A stretch of DNA of 64,000 nt, taken from contig OZ345383.1 in NCBI GenBank assembly GCA_977006965.1, positions 992,001 to 1,056,000 of the forward strand, written 5' to 3'. The first letter of the stretch is position 1. Each line of letters begins with the position of its first letter. The DNA comes from Phymatolithon calcareum. Taxonomy: Eukaryota > Rhodophyta > Florideophyceae > Hapalidiales. This document shows, one piece after another, positions 22,398-31,765 of the stretch. The position numbers were made by a program, and so were the translations under genes. The notes below the pieces were generated by a model. It ran no database searches, was not told the origin of the DNA, and worked only from the letters and a program-made list of their open reading frames with translations.

Positions 22398-23989
22398 TGT
22401 TCCAATGCTAGAAACGGTTCGGCGAGCGCCTGTCGCTCACGGACCACATTGACTCGGTCCACATGATGCTGTAACCGCGTGCTTGTGAAACAATTTTATC
22501 CGTACAAGTTCTGGGAAATCTGCAAGTTCTTACGATTGCTGGAAATTCATACGGTCCAATTATTCAAATCCGTTTTTCTTATTTTTTGTGTTGTTTTGCA
22601 GATATGAACATCTACAACGATGTGTCCCTTACCGAGCGCTACGCTTGTGTGTAATCGGATTGAAGATGAACACTTATTCGAGCCGCCTTGTTTGTTATCC
22701 AGTTCCGTAGGGAAATGGTTCATGTCTAAAATTAGAAAAGCCCAAGGAGGGGACATCTCAACATTGTATCCACGGATCCTGTAGCGCTACGACTCCAGCG
22801 CTCGTTGCTTTTTGCAAAAAGTATGCCGCGTCATGTTTGTGCGCGTGGCTAGAAGGCCCGAAAGCAGGTAATCTTGAAAGGTTGACTATTTAAAACACTC
22901 TGGCTGTGCACCATTACCGCAGCTCCCTGACATGTCAGTAGAATCCCCGAAGACCCTCCTCGCATTGAAGATGAAGAGTTGCTATGTTGTCCTGCAGATC
23001 TGCGTTGAAATCGAAATGTCCTTCATAAGTAATCAGTTTTGTCGCGCGGCTTGTACTCCCGATGGAACTGAAAAGTACGAGTTGCGTTGAAAGGAGGGTG
23101 TGTGTTTTGCAGTTCTATTTGTACCCAAACAACGAGCAAAACCAAAATTCGACAAGGAATCCCTTGGAAACACTGACTTACAAAATAAAAAAACTCCAGC
23201 CGAGCTCGCCATGGGAAAATTTCCTCAGATGTACATCTTTCGGGCAGAACGTCAGTTTGCTGCCGAGCTGAATGGAAACCAGCACTATGCCAGTGAGAGC
23301 TGTGGGCAGCAGGTGGGTCTCAAAGAGATCTATCAGTGGGTGCCATAGAATACGCTACTGTGCTTATTAACGTGGAGCTAACTGCCCGGGTTCTGCTTCC
23401 CCGTAGTGCACCACCTACATAAAGGGTTGCCAGACTCCATTTTTCAATGTTGTGTTTTGAGTGTCAGTGGTCGAATCTTTTGAAACTCTGGAGTGTATCT
23501 CAGAACCCTCGGCTCGATCTATGTCTTCTAGCTGGCCCAATCGTCAGGTGGCCTGTGATATCGTCCCGTTCAAAGCCTTCTAACGAGTTATTCGTATCCG
23601 TATCCTATGTGTTGCAGCCTAACTTCAGCAAATAGCAAATGGTTAGTCAATGGTAAGATGACAATTCAACATGTCAGATGACATAATCTGGCCCTTACTA
23701 ACCCCCAGCTCACAACCTAGTACGGTGGCGCTTATTTCATGGCAGAGGGAATGATTCTTAGATGCCGAACATCCTCAAGAAATCGAAGCAGATTTCCATC
23801 TTTTGAAACCTGACAAATCAAACGAAAATCTTTTGTTATGTGCACATCTACACTGAGGTTTATTGGTCCCACGGAGTTCTACCTTGAAAGCCTGTGCGAC
23901 AGGGCCACATCATGTGCATACGTGAAGTATGACGTCTTTCCGCTTAACTCCGGTCATTTCCCAAGATAGCTTCTCGTTTGTACTTCACC

Positions 23990-25222
23990 ATGGTCTGGAA
24001 CAGAATAGCATCCCGTGCCGTCGTTCCCGGTCCAGAGCTCGAAGACTGCCATGCTCCTATTCGGGGCACAGCCCTACATGCGTGTTCCTCACCTGTACAA
24101 TTTGGGCTTGGATTTCATGGCCTCTCCGGCCAAACTTTAAGGAATGGGTTCCCCCTTTACTATGTCTCCAGGAAAGCGGCTGATGCCCGCGGACCAAGTG
24201 TATTGCCCGGATGGTACGTTGCCGCTGAACCGGGGAAACAGTTCAGCATCCACATCACCCTTGTGCATAGTGACGTTCACACCATTGAAGGGCGAGAATT
24301 GGACGCCGAAGAAGGACTAGGAACTGAGCTTTTTGTAGACGGAGCTAAACCTGGTGCAAACACCTACGTATTCGGTGAGAGTGCGAATGCCGGACAGGAG
24401 ATCGTCATAGATGGCTTTCGGCAGCATGTACAATTTGAAACTCGTCGCCAAGACGCCACTGTGACCATTCGGCCATTCAATTTTGAAAAAGCTTCGGTTG
24501 TCGAGGGTCAAGCTGAGGAAAGTGGCGATCCGATAGGCGTCATCGAGCTTAAAGTGTTTACCGGAAAGCTGCAGGCTTTCGCTCTACGATCGACTTCATG
24601 GACTGGTGAAAAGCTAGCGGCAAAAGAGGAGCAGACCGTCGGCGAAAAGGAAGGTTTGAAATTTGGGAGGAACATTCAAGTGGGCGGTGGCAGTGCTATC
24701 GTGAGCACCAAGACGTGGAGGTCATCTGTACTTGTGCGACGTACGCCAGAGTCATACGAGCGCACCGTTAACGTTTACATAAGAGAAAAGTTCTGGCTCG
24801 AAATGAGACACATTTGCGATGCGACGGGCACGCCGTGGACCCCGAAAATTTTCCCAACTATCATCATTGATTCTGACACTGAAGAGGACGTTAAACCTAA
24901 GGACAAAAGTTTAAAAGATAAGAGGAAAGGAATAACGAACGAGGCCGTCGATCTCGATGTTGAAACATCTGCATGTGGCGTCCCGAAGTCCAGGAAGAAA
25001 AGAAAAGAAAACAAAGATTTTGTTGATTTGACAATCCAGGGAGAATCTGTAGACCTGACCAATTGTGACTTTGTTGATCTAACAAGCCAGCAAGAGTCGA
25101 TCGATCTGACGAGACCTGAAAAATCTATCTATCTGACGAGGCAAGAAGAGCCCATTGATCTGACAAGTTGCGATGTGCTTGCGAATGGGACGACATCTAG
25201 AAGTATCGATCTTACGGAGTGA
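23990..25222 (+). CDS. Protein with a C-terminal run of SUMO-interacting-like motifs
   Basis: Start taken at ATG 23990 in a strong context (ACCATGG); 410 residues. The N-terminal about 220 residues form a beta-rich domain (GWYVAAEPGKQFSIHITLV, then LGTELFVDGAKPG, then TIRPFNFEKA) that resembles an uncharacterised domain common in fungi (DUF7918-like); that match is from memory of the pattern and is tentative. The C-terminal third is disordered and Lys-rich, with an acidic hydrophobic patch (IIIDSDTEED), one VDLD, and then seven copies of V/I-D/Y-L-T: three VDLT, one IDLT, one IYLT and two IDLT, spaced about 7-16 residues. Hydrophobic-D-L-T next to acidic residues is the classic SUMO-interacting motif. 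A nuclear protein that binds SUMO or poly-SUMO is inferred. No RING or other catalytic domain is visible, so it is not an obvious SUMO-targeted ligase. Confidence 0.8.
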   Translation: MVWNRIASRAVVPGPELEDCHAPIRGTALHACSSPVQFGLGFHGLSGQTLRNGFPLYYVSRKAADARGPSVLPGWYVAAEPGKQFSIHITLVHSDVHTIEGRELDAEEGLGTELFVDGAKPGANTYVFGESANAGQEIVIDGFRQHVQFETRRQDATVTIRPFNFEKASVVEGQAEESGDPIGVIELKVFTGKLQAFALRSTSWTGEKLAAKEEQTVGEKEGLKFGRNIQVGGGSAIVSTKTWRSSVLVRRTPESYERTVNVYIREKFWLEMRHICDATGTPWTPKIFPTIIIDSDTEEDVKPKDKSLKDKRKGITNEAVDLDVETSACGVPKSRKKRKENKDFVDLTIQGESVDLTNCDFVDLTSQQESIDLTRPEKSIYLTRQEEPIDLTSCDVLANGTTSRSIDLTE

Positions 25223-26848
25223 GAAATCAATCAGGCAATCGCCGCATATTATTTCAATATATCATACAGTACCAATAGTCATATATTTCGTTCGCGGTTC
25301 TCGTAAAGGCTATGGGCTATGTAATTACTGTCTCGTCTGGCATTGATGTTTAACAGAAGCTCCTGAATTCAAATTTGCGAAGGAAAGTGTATGCTTTTGC
25401 TGTAATTGTTTTTAACGGCCTGAAATTGGGCTGACTCCCCAAAATTGTGAGCAGTGTCGCCGACTCATGAATAGAGATATGGAGCCTTTACCAGATCTCG
25501 TAGAAATATTCCGGCATCTCTTGTGCTGTTCGATCAGCCGCGATCTGTCCACCAACTCATAAATAGGGAATGGTGCCTGTACCATGTACCGTAGGTCCCT
25601 AGCGCGGATGCCAACGTTCAAGTCTTTCGGTAGCCCAATCTATCGCTGGGTGGGTGCAAATATAGAAAATAGGCTAACCTGCGGGTATTGGGTTGAGCTT
25701 GCGTTTGCTTGTAGTTGATCTCTCAGACCGGTTGCTCCAGACTACCACCGTTTCTTTTGCACCCCGCTGTGTGCAATTTCATGCTATCGTGTGTTGGTGA
25801 CACAGGTCAACGATCGATACGAAAGTTCCATTGCACTGACCTGTTTCTAGTGGTCCCTAAACGTCAAGGAGAACAACTGAACAATAACCCAGGGCATACC
25901 AAACAAATCAAAATAAAGGACGTCAACTTCTTTATACCAACCTGCCTCGCTTCCGGATCTATCAAAGCCAAGCTCTCTTGCAGGAATCGCCACACATCTC
26001 CCTTGCGTTCCCGGTATGGCATTCTCATATTGTATCCATTTCCCCATCTCGCTGGCTTGGTTCTGACTAGCTGGGTTGCTTATTTCCCGCTGAACTTCGT
26101 TACCAGTCGTCAAAGTACCTCCAATGCCTCACGTTCTCCGTTCGATTTGTCGTCATACGTTGACTTAACCAGCGACGGAGATGGATTTCATCACTTCCAA
26201 GGCGGCTTACTTGTCGAACTGGGCAGTTGTTTGTGGCAAACGCCTTAGAGCATCTTGTCTCTCTTTCATGTGCGAGAGCCAAGCAGCGGCGTAAACTCAC
26301 TGAGTCTGTGGTGAAGCACTTCCTGAAGTTCTGGAGCCCGGCGTGGTCTCGCAAAACGCAGAAAGTCTTAGCAATTTTATCCCTCTGGCAATCTTCATTA
26401 GCTCAAAAGGCTACTTCCTTCTAGTAGACATCTTGATTTTCACTGGTTGCCGACTCCCGACTGGACGAATTTCATAACACACCTGTCCATACTACATAAG
26501 TCCGTTGGGATTCAAGTGGAAATCGCAGAGCAGAATACCCCTGCAATTGGACTTCGCCCATCAATCTCATTCCCTCCTGCATACCTCAAGCCGTTGGACC
26601 GTCTGCAGGCGATTGCTGTCGGTCAACAGTTCGCGAAATTCTGGCAGATGGACACACGGACTCCACACAATATTCCCCAGCGCAGAAGGGAACAAGTTTA
26701 CTAACAAAAACAGAGGGCGCAAAAAACCGCGAAAGGGGGCAGCCCAACGAAGCTGCGCGCTTTTGTGTCCCCGAAAAACAACCTTTCACTCAGCAAAAAT
26801 GTCACCAACCATGCTACAAAGCCACACGCCAGATACACCGGTGCAATA
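25223..26848. other. Intergenic, no supported gene
   Basis: A 177-residue plus-strand frame (25715-26248) and several shorter ones have no recognisable domain and composition like translated noncoding DNA. Nothing else seen. Confidence 0.45.
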
Positions 26849-28036
26849 TTATTGCAATGACACCAGCTCGCACCAGCCGTGCTTGTCCTCCGCCTCGCCA
26901 TACTGAATGGCCCTCACGTGCTCATAAAGTTGCTGCAGCCGCTGTCCAACTTCATCCGGGTTCTCCCCAATTTCGATTACCTTAGACCCCACAACCACGC
27001 GACTCACTGCTGTGATCACGACCGCCGTGCCGCAAGCGCCGACTTCGTCGAACTCCTCCAGCTCAGCGATATCCACCGGCCGCTGCTCAACCTTCATACC
27101 GAGATCTTCCGCAATCGCCATCAGCGTCTTATTGGTAATGCTTGGCAAAATGCTCTCCGACTTCGGGGTAACGTACGTGTTGCCCTTGAGCGCAAAAAAG
27201 TTAGATGTGCCGAACTCCTCAATCGTTCTCCTATTCTGCGCATCCAAGTACAGGTTGATGGGAAAGCCCATCTGTTTCCCGCGAGTCATCGGAAGAAGAT
27301 CGGCCGCGTAATTGCCCGCAACTTTAACATTTCCCACGCCCCTCGGCGCCGCGCGGTCAAACTCCTCCATCAAGAGCGCCGTCACAGGAGCGAGTCCGCC
27401 GCGATAATAGTCTCCGACAGGCGTGACGAGGACGAGGAAGGTGAACTCGTCTGATGTTCCAAGCCCGATCCTCGGTCCCGATCCGAACAGCAACGGGCGA
27501 ACATACAGAGCTCCGCCTGTGCCATACGGCGGTATGTATTCTATATTCTCACGCACGGCGGAGTGCACTGCGTCGAGGAAGAGCGCAGTGGGGACCTCAG
27601 GGATGATGAGACGTTCGGATGAAGCTTGCATGCGAGCGGCATTCTCCTGTGCTCGGAACACCGCGACAGTTCCATCCTTGCGACGGAATGCTTTACAGCC
27701 CTCAAAACAAGACTGGCCGTAGTGCAGCGCAGTGGCTCCGATATGCAAGCGGATGTACGGATCGGTGACAGCCTCGAGCGGGCCCCATTCCCCGTTCTTC
27801 CATGTCGCCTGCATGAAGCTGCGCGTGGGCACATATTGGAATCCCAAGTTGGGCCAGTCGAGTTGCACGGCTCCCGGGCGTACCTCAGACTGTACCATCT
27901 GCCAGTTGCCGTTGGCGGCACGCCGTGCATGCTGCGGCGCCGCACAGTGCAGAACACGCGTGCACAGTGGTCTGTGGGCCGAGATTTCGGCGGTCGAGCC
28001 GCGCGACGGCAATAACGCGGGGGATTGGAAAGCCAT
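26849..28036 (-). CDS. BCAT: Branched-chain amino acid aminotransferase
   Basis: Class IV PLP aminotransferase. From ATG 28036 the product is 395 residues. Key segments: ALHYGQSCFEGCKAFRRKDG, RMQASSERL, YVRPLLFGSG, and the PLP lysine within GNVKVAGNYAADLLP, then EEFGTSNFFALK and LPSITNKT, all typical of eukaryotic BCATs. The enzyme interconverts leucine, isoleucine and valine with their 2-oxo acids, the last biosynthetic step. I prefer the start at 28036 because MAFQSPALLPSRGS and the Ser/Arg/Ala-rich stretch after it look like an organelle transit peptide, probably plastid; the frame stays open to an earlier ATG at 28165, which would add 43 residues not resembling a targeting signal. Divergent to the PsbQ' gene. 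Confidence 0.95.
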   Translation of the reverse strand: MAFQSPALLPSRGSTAEISAHRPLCTRVLHCAAPQHARRAANGNWQMVQSEVRPGAVQLDWPNLGFQYVPTRSFMQATWKNGEWGPLEAVTDPYIRLHIGATALHYGQSCFEGCKAFRRKDGTVAVFRAQENAARMQASSERLIIPEVPTALFLDAVHSAVRENIEYIPPYGTGGALYVRPLLFGSGPRIGLGTSDEFTFLVLVTPVGDYYRGGLAPVTALLMEEFDRAAPRGVGNVKVAGNYAADLLPMTRGKQMGFPINLYLDAQNRRTIEEFGTSNFFALKGNTYVTPKSESILPSITNKTLMAIAEDLGMKVEQRPVDIAELEEFDEVGACGTAVVITAVSRVVVGSKVIEIGENPDEVGQRLQQLYEHVRAIQYGEAEDKHGWCELVSLQ

Positions 28037-28274
28037 CGAGTATGTGCTTGCGGAATGATTTCTCTCGGGAGCGTTCGATGATTCCGCGAGTGTTGATCCG
28101 CAATAGAGTTGCGCAAGCATTCTGTGCCACGTATCGAGATCAATTACATTAATTTCATTGTTCATTTAATTACGATGCATAATTACTTCTGCACCTCAAT
28201 AAGCATCTCGACTAAGACGGCATTGCCGGGAAGCTGGCATTCCATGGATTGTACATCGTTTCGTCCCCTTCAGG

Positions 28275-28832
28275 ATGACTGCGTTCGCAGAAAGTGTATG
28301 CACCGCTTGTGCGTCCTCGCCTATCAGAGCTGCAGTACACGCATCGCCGCGCAGGCCACCGCGATTTAGCCGACGAGCGCTCGGATGTGCGTTGGTCGCA
28401 GCCGCGTTACGATTAAAGTCCGGGGATGTGGCAAATGCAGCAGTGCCGCCATCACCTGGATTACCCGGTGGTGCTGCAGAATTTGCGCGAGTTCTATCCG
28501 CACGGAGTCGATGGGCGGAGCTTGGCGACGCGGTTGGGCGTGGAGACGCATCCGATTCTGAGTGGAACTCTGCACGGTCGTACTTACGAGCATTTTATTC
28601 GATAGGTAGTGATATGCGGTTTCTATCCAAACCATGGGATAAGTCATTAAGAAGCCGTGGTGAGAAGGCGGCGACAGACTTGGAAAAAACATTGAAATCG
28701 ATGGATGGACCTGCAAAGGATCACGACGTGGGAAAATTTATGGAGCTTCATAAGCGTGCCGATGAATACGTGGAGGCTTTCTTCACAGTTTTTGCAGAAG
28801 CTGCGGTTGGAGATATGCCGGCGGAAATATAG
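28275..28832 (+). CDS. PSBQ': Photosystem II extrinsic protein PsbQ'-like
   Basis: 185 residues. The N-terminus is bipartite: a Ser/Arg-rich chloroplast transit segment (residues 1-30), then a twin-arginine-type thylakoid signal (SRRALGCALVAAALRL) ending near VANAA. The mature part is helical (RWAELGDAVGRGD, SYLRAFYSIGSDMRFLS, KDHDVGKFMELHKRADEYVEAF) and fits the four-helix bundle of the red-algal 20-kDa subunit PsbQ', which binds the lumenal face of photosystem II and stabilises the oxygen-evolving complex. The call rests on length, targeting signals and helix pattern, not on an alignment. It shares a short divergent promoter with the aminotransferase, and its 3' end faces that of another PSII subunit gene 124 bp away. 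Confidence 0.75.
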   Translation: MTAFAESVCTACASSPIRAAVHASPRRPPRFSRRALGCALVAAALRLKSGDVANAAVPPSPGLPGGAAEFARVLSARSRWAELGDAVGRGDASDSEWNSARSYLRAFYSIGSDMRFLSKPWDKSLRSRGEKAATDLEKTLKSMDGPAKDHDVGKFMELHKRADEYVEAFFTVFAEAAVGDMPAEI

Positions 28833-28956
28833 ACGTAGTAAAATGAAGACACAATGACGTTTTGGTGCAAAAGACTTTTACTGCAACGCGCTACTATATT
28901 TCCCAAGTGAACGCTATACGGCTGCGCCGCACACTCGAATATTGGCCTCAATCACT

Positions 28957-29439
28957 TCAGTTGCGACGCTCGTCGTAGCCACCGAGAAAGTCGGAGTTGT
29001 CCTGCTGGCGTCCGAACTGAATGAACAGGACGAAGAAAACCCCTGGGATAAGGATGAGAGGAATGTAGAGCAGCGCGTTGTCAATTCCAAGCCCCTCTCC
29101 GGTACCCTCAGATGCAAGTGCGGGAAGCTGTCCAGAAAAGTTAGTAAGATCCCGTCCCGTTACGTCAGAGGCCACCAGAGATGTTCACTGTATATCACCT
29201 ACCGTTAATGCCAGAGTGGTGGGCAGGGTTGCAACACGCGCCGCCGCGCGACGCAGCGGTGAAACGGACATGCGGGGTGCCACCACAGTGGTCTTGCAAG
29301 CGCCATAAAAATAGAACTGGTTAGTTACATCGGTCGGACCAAAACTTCTCCTAGGCGGGACCTGGTAGCTCACCTTCGCGACGCGCGCACGGCCACGGCA
29401 GAGCCCTGGGGCGAGGGGAACAAAAGCGGTGGATACCAT
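28957..29439 (-). CDS. PSBW: PsbW-like small photosystem II subunit
   Basis: Three exons: 29374-29439, 29203-29292 and 28957-29127, with 81- and 75-bp GT-AG introns in phase 0; the second has a perfect TACTAAC branch site and the first a TAACTAAC. The product is 108 residues. Exons 1-2 encode a transit peptide and a thylakoid-transfer segment (SPLRRAAARVATLPTTLALT) ending at LPALA. The mature protein, about 52 residues, starts SEGTGEGLGIDNALLYIPL, has one membrane helix (IPLILIPGVFFVLFIQF) and a polar tail (DNSDFLGGYDERRN). The EGTG-x-G-L-G-I-D-N-A-L-L pattern before a single helix matches PsbW (plant form EGTGLPFGLSNNLLG). In plants PsbW helps hold LHCII-PSII supercomplexes together. Another single-helix PSII subunit is possible, so the exact name is moderate. 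Confidence 0.7.
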
Positions 29440-29727
29440 CGTAGCAGCGGGTGGGCGAAGTGGATTAGTGCCACTGAGAGAAGACGGCGAGGACTGGACG
29501 TCTTTATTCAAATCACGCAGCTCCTTGTGCTCGCGAAGGCGTTTTTGGGTGTGGCTATGGCTGAATCTGGGTGATTTCAGATCAAGTTTTCGGAAATTAA
29601 TAGATTTTTACCAAAAAATACAAATATATTTGGGAAATATATTTCACATAGTTTCGACACGTGTTTTCAATGGCTAAACAAAATTTGTCTTAATGACGCC
29701 CTCGACTCCTCTTACAGTACCAATCGT

Positions 29728-31563
29728 TTACTTGGCAGACGGAAGACCGTAGCAGTAGATCTTCTCTGTAGAGTCTTTCGCAGCGCTCTGTCCGCCTTTC
29801 TCCAGATACTGCTGGTGGTAGTCCTCCGCCGCACAGTAGTTGATGATCGGGCCCACATCCGTGTGCACTGTACTGCCGGCATATTGCTCTTTGGCGTCGT
29901 CCATCCATTTCTCCACAGCCTTCTTCTGCTCTTCCGTACTGTGGAATAGCGCGCTACGGTATTGCGTACCACGGTCATTTCCTTGCTTGTTCTTCGATGT
30001 CACATCATGTCTCTTCTCCCACACAGATATCAGGTGCTCCAAGCTTACCTCTGCGGGTCGATACCACACCTTGACGACCTCAGCATGCCCAGACCTCCCG
30101 GAGCACACCTCCTTATACGTCACCTTTTCAGTTTTCCCGTTCGCATATCCAACCTCCGTACGCACTACGCCACCCTCACGCTGAAAAGCCAGTTCTAGGC
30201 CCCAGAAGCAGCCGGCCCCAAACAACACAGTTTCCGTGGCGTCGGTGTTCACAACAGCGCGAGTTGCAGGCTTGGATGAGCGGGCAGTGCCTGAACGGTG
30301 CAGATTGACGGCGGCCGTGATCATTTGCGGGAGCACGCCGGACGCGTGATAGCCTGCAGTGTCGTCGCCTCCACCGACGGACTCGCCTCCGATGAACACA
30401 TTGGGCACAGACCCCCGCCCGGTTTTCTCTTTAAGATACGCCTGCATTTTAGCGCCATTTTCCAAAACATTCATTTCGAACACTTTAGCTTCGCCAAAGC
30501 CTGCGACCTTTGCGCCAGCTTCTTTGATCACAGCCTTTGCTTTTTTGCAATACGGACAGTAATCTTTTGAGAAGATGACAACAGGGTGATTGGCTATAGC
30601 GCTCTCCACGATATCTTTCACGCTAGGTGCTGGATAGGTGGCAACTGCCTCCTTTATCATGGTTGCAAGTTTCCCAGACTTGGCCAAGGCCACGGTGTCA
30701 TCTCCACCACCGATGTTTTTCCCGCCAACGAACACATTCGGTACAGTGCTGCGACCGGTCTTTTTCTTGAGGTACTCCTGCATGGCGGCACCATCGTCCC
30801 TTTTATCCATCTCGAATACTTTAGTAGCAGTGAAGCCATCCACAGTGACACCCACTTCTCCCAGAGCCGCCTTTGCCTTCTTGCAGTGGGGACAATAGGA
30901 CTTCCCGAACAGAACAACTGGGAACTTGGCAATAGCGTCTTCTACTATCTTGTCAACGGAATCAATAGATGCGCCAGCTGCAGCTGTGGCATAAGTAGAA
31001 ACGGCGTTGCGTAGCATATCAGCAAGTTTTCCGCGCGAGTGCAGTGCTACAGTTTCGTCTCCGCCACCAATCGATTTTCCAGCGACAAAAACGTTAGGAA
31101 CGCTGCGACGGCCGGTCTTCTTGGCAAGATAATCCTGAATCGCTGACCCGGAAGCGCCCATGCGATCGAGCTCGAAGATCTTGGTACCAGGGTAGTTTTC
31201 AACACTACGCGATGCCGCGGCGACGGCGTTCTTTCCCTTCGCGCAGTACGGACAGTACGTCTTGGAAAATATGACCACGGGATGGTCGCGGATCGCGCCC
31301 TCTACGAGCTTCTCTGGCGAAATGCCGTTGGTGCTCGAGTTTTTGGAACCCATTAGGATAGATTGAAAGTGGCCAGGGAAGAATTGGTTGTGCAGGATAA
31401 GCGCCAAAAGGACTGCGAGGCTGGCTGAAATAGGGATGAAGAAAGCACTGAGTGCTCGAGCCCGTTTGAGCATGACACCAAGATGAAAGTCTTTTGCGAG
31501 AAAGATGCATCTGTGATGCGAGAAATTGCGATGCAATAAAGACCACGCAGTTTCTCCTCGCAT
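29728..31563 (-). CDS. Triple glutaredoxin-methionine sulfoxide reductase A fusion, membrane-anchored
   Basis: A single uninterrupted 611-residue frame. Residues 33-60 hold a basic stretch followed by a hydrophobic helix (FFIPISASLAVLLALIL), a signal anchor or uncleaved signal. Three glutaredoxin domains follow, with active sites CPYC (104-107), CPHC (224-227) and CPYC (336-339), each with VPNVF (cis-proline loop) and GGGD (glutathione-binding) motifs. Residues about 440-600 are MsrA: catalytic GCFWG (451-455), GHAEVVKVWY, RGTQYRSA and EDYHQQYL, with a further cysteine near the end (IYCYG). MsrA reduces methionine-S-sulfoxide; fused glutaredoxins could recycle its oxidised cysteine with glutathione in cis. 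The helix suggests action in the secretory pathway or at an organelle membrane. Two shorter starts (Met31, Met71) would keep or drop the anchor. Tandem with the PsbW-like gene. Confidence 0.95.
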   Translation of the reverse strand: MRGETAWSLLHRNFSHHRCIFLAKDFHLGVMLKRARALSAFFIPISASLAVLLALILHNQFFPGHFQSILMGSKNSSTNGISPEKLVEGAIRDHPVVIFSKTYCPYCAKGKNAVAAASRSVENYPGTKIFELDRMGASGSAIQDYLAKKTGRRSVPNVFVAGKSIGGGDETVALHSRGKLADMLRNAVSTYATAAAGASIDSVDKIVEDAIAKFPVVLFGKSYCPHCKKAKAALGEVGVTVDGFTATKVFEMDKRDDGAAMQEYLKKKTGRSTVPNVFVGGKNIGGGDDTVALAKSGKLATMIKEAVATYPAPSVKDIVESAIANHPVVIFSKDYCPYCKKAKAVIKEAGAKVAGFGEAKVFEMNVLENGAKMQAYLKEKTGRGSVPNVFIGGESVGGGDDTAGYHASGVLPQMITAAVNLHRSGTARSSKPATRAVVNTDATETVLFGAGCFWGLELAFQREGGVVRTEVGYANGKTEKVTYKEVCSGRSGHAEVVKVWYRPAEVSLEHLISVWEKRHDVTSKNKQGNDRGTQYRSALFHSTEEQKKAVEKWMDDAKEQYAGSTVHTDVGPIINYCAAEDYHQQYLEKGGQSAAKDSTEKIYCYGLPSAK

Positions 31564-31730
31564 TGGTCACCAGGTGGCACCACGCAACTGGATAAATCAT
31601 CGAAGTATGACGTCATGTCTTCTTCAGGGCTCGATGCAGGAAGTACATAATGATGATCGCAACTAAATTTTAGATATTTGATATTTTTATCCAATCCCGA
31701 TAATAATCGAAACTGTTTGAGGTGTGACAC

Positions 31731-31765
31731 TTTTTGGCGATGTCTATGTTAGACATCGCCAAAAA
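31731..31765. repeat. Perfect 16-bp hairpin
   Basis: Arms TTTTTGGCGATGTCTA (31731-31746) and TAGACATCGCCAAAAA (31750-31765) around a 3-base loop. Confidence 0.85.

Larger units (their letters stand above)
19772..23989. other. Gene-poor stretch with two long hairpins
   Basis: About 4.2 kb without a supported gene. It contains a perfect 27-bp inverted repeat (20763-20825), a perfect 15-bp one (22366-22397) and an A-rich run at 21435-21455. Frames such as 20358-20726 and 21787-22110 are low-complexity or lack motifs. Confidence 0.45.

Noticed and set aside
25715-26248. 177-codon plus-strand frame with one VDLT
   Set aside because: The single VDLT near its end recalls the neighbouring gene, but the rest lacks any motif and the composition is like translated intergenic DNA.
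26879-28058. Plus-strand frames over the aminotransferase gene
   Set aside because: They overlap the conserved minus-strand BCAT, and their translations show no domain.
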